The notes under the pieces are model-generated. The model made no database searches. It had not been told where the DNA came from and saw nothing but the letters and a program-made list of their open reading frames with translations. Shown here piece after piece: positions 35,709 to 36,655 of a stretch of DNA of 36,655 bases. Within the stretch, counting starts at the first letter, position 1. The number at the start of each line of letters is the position of its first letter. Source of the stretch: Synechococcaceae cyanobacterium (GTDB lineage: Bacteria > Cyanobacteriota > Cyanobacteriia > PCC-6307 > Cyanobiaceae). The translations under genes and the position numbers were made by a program. The stretch covers positions 1-36,655 of the forward strand of contig CANEWU010000007.1 in the NCBI GenBank assembly GCA_947442825.1, read 5' to 3'.

Positions 35709-36119
35709 ATGCTGTCGCGTTCCCACGCCCCCACCACCCCGACCGTGTCGCCTTCCGGCCCTCCGCTTGAGCCCCCCTCCCCCGATCCAGCCCCCGCCGG
35801 TGCCCCCCTCAGCGCCGAGGAGCTGCTGGCGGTCCTGCGGGGCCGCTGGCAGGCCAGTTACGACCTGCAGCTGATCGTGCGCCGTGGCCGTCTCTATCTG
35901 CAGGTGATGTGGGGCTACCTGGAGCAGCAGTCCTTCCCGATGACCGCCGAGGCCTACGGGGCCCATGTGGAGGATCTGGTGGCCACCCTCAACGGCCTGG
36001 GGGTTGCCGCCCAGGTGCGGCACTGGTTGCGCACCACCCGCGACCGGCCACGTCTCGGCCGGGCCCTCTCCCTGCCCCTGGAGCTGCCGGAGGGTAGGAG
36101 CAGCGAGTTTCTGCTCTGA
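35709..36119 (+). CDS. DUF3067 family protein
   Basis: A 136-residue protein. After a Pro/Ser-rich N-terminal 30 residues, the family core runs from about 34 to 125: [19 protein letters not shown] (40-58), [16 protein letters not shown] (62-77), and [14 protein letters not shown] (113-126). DUF3067 is found in cyanobacteria and, as I recall, in plastid-bearing eukaryotes, and has no known function. The ATG at 35709 is the closest start to the core. The gene diverges from petC and converges on tatC (41-base gap), so its position suggests a link to cytochrome b6f or the Tat system, but no motif shows this. Confidence 0.85.
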   Translation: MLSRSHAPTTPTVSPSGPPLEPPSPDPAPAGAPLSAEELLAVLRGRWQASYDLQLIVRRGRLYLQVMWGYLEQQSFPMTAEAYGAHVEDLVATLNGLGVAAQVRHWLRTTRDRPRLGRALSLPLELPEGRSSEFLL

Positions 36120-36160
36120 GCCGTCCAGCTCTGTGCTGCCCTGGTGGTTCAGGACCTGCT

Positions 36161-36655
36161 TTAGGGATTCCGCCCCGCCGCTACCCCCGGGCCCCAGGCC
36201 GCTGGGCGCACGCCCTGGGCCACGGCCACCAGCCCCACCCCCACCAGGTACAGCAGGGTGATCGCGCCGCTGAGCAGCAGCATCGTCACCGGATCGGTGG
36301 AGGGGGTCAGCACCGCGCCGGCCAGGGCGCTCACCAGCACCACCCAGCGCCAGGCCCGCAGCATGGTGGGGGCGTCGAGCAGGCCGAGGGCTCCGAGCAG
36401 CAGTTGCAGTACGGGCAGCTGGAAGGCCAGGGCCGTGGCCACCATCAGCACCAGCACAAAGTCGAGGTAGCGCTCAATCGACCAGATCGGCTCCACCACA
36501 TCGGCGCCGTAGCTCACCAGGAAGCGCAGGGCGGCCGGCACCAGGGCCCACCAGGCGAAGGCCAGGCCAGCGGCGAAGAGCACTGTGGATCCGGCCACCG
36601 CCGGGGCCACCAACCGCCGCTCCCGGCGGGTGAGGCCGGGCAGCACAAAGGCCAG
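36161..36655 (-). CDS. tatC: Sec-independent protein translocase TatC, C-terminal part
   Basis: TatC is the signal-recognition core of the twin-arginine translocase, which exports folded cofactor proteins such as the Rieske subunit. The window ends inside the gene; 164 residues of the C-terminal part are present, with TatC features: [13 protein letters not shown], several spans, [17 protein letters not shown] and [14 protein letters not shown]. The frame is open to the last base, so the start is outside the window. It converges on DUF3067. Its closeness to petC, a likely Tat substrate, is consistent with a functional neighbourhood. Confidence 0.95.
   Translation of the reverse strand: MAFVLPGLTRRERRLVAPAVAGSTVLFAAGLAFAWWALVPAALRFLVSYGADVVEPIWSIERYLDFVLVLMVATALAFQLPVLQLLLGALGLLDAPTMLRAWRWVVLVSALAGAVLTPSTDPVTMLLLSGAITLLYLVGVGLVAVAQGVRPAAWGPGVAAGRNP

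Overview
This window is a GC-rich, densely packed piece of cyanobacterial chromosome. Cytochrome f (petA), the b6f Rieske protein (petC), a cyAbrB regulator, a CpcT/CpeT-type protein, a solitary GroEL and a DUF3067 gene point to a cyanobacterium. The high GC, proline/alanine-rich protein ends and gene order (ctaC-D-E and ctaA-B, groEL-fabG-ispD-ubiA-ppx, cobM-lgt-petA-petC-tatC) fit the Cyanobium / Synechococcus picocyanobacterial lineage. The lineage call is recalled synteny, not a computed result.

Layout. (1) 1-3327, plus strand: four overlapping genes, namely a proline/alanine-rich protein cut by the window edge, a DUF2232 membrane protein, a CobT-like (TIGR00303) phosphoribosyltransferase and a solute-binding lipoprotein. 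(2) 3324-5067, minus: an aldo/keto reductase with a ferredoxin tail and a bifunctional-nuclease (DUF151) protein; riboflavin synthase diverges from them. (3) 5853-9751, minus: a cyAbrB regulator and ctaC-ctaD-ctaE for an aa3-type cytochrome c oxidase. Diverging from ctaC are ctaA and ctaB (heme A synthesis), a two-gene ABC exporter, a proline/alanine-rich protein and nanE (9979-15823). (4) 15979-21219: two small proteins of unknown function on plus; GroEL, FabG, a TrkA-type potassium channel and a GT9 glycosyltransferase on minus. (5) 21293-24913, plus: ispD, a CpcT/CpeT-DUF3598 fusion and an MscS-family channel, overlapping end to start. (6) 24915-29492: ubiA and an S66 LD-carboxypeptidase on minus, ppx on plus, a RodZ-like protein on minus overlapping the end of ppx, and tRNA-Val(CAC) on minus. 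(7) 29615-32391, plus: malate:quinone oxidoreductase and a GT61 glycosyltransferase. (8) 32388-36655: minus-strand petC-petA-lgt-cobM, DUF3067 on plus, and tatC on minus running off the edge.

The genes serve both electron-transport branches. petC and petA build cytochrome b6f, tatC supplies the translocase that exports Rieske proteins, ctaC-D-E with ctaA-B make the terminal oxidase and its heme A, mqo feeds quinone, and ubiA starts quinone ring prenylation. Envelope genes (lgt, LD-carboxypeptidase, RodZ-like, GT9, GT61, MscS) are interspersed.

Most of this is conserved core chromosome. I found no prophage, insertion sequence, CRISPR array, toxin-antitoxin pair or evident defence system, and no stretch above 300 bases without a gene; the longest gap (9752-9978) is the ctaC/ctaA divergent promoter region. 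The features most worth a second look are the CpcT-DUF3598 fusion, a 15-bp perfect inverted repeat inside the RodZ-like gene, the 77-base ppx/RodZ-like tail overlap, the DUF3067 gene between petC and tatC, and the Met/His-rich insertion in CtaC.
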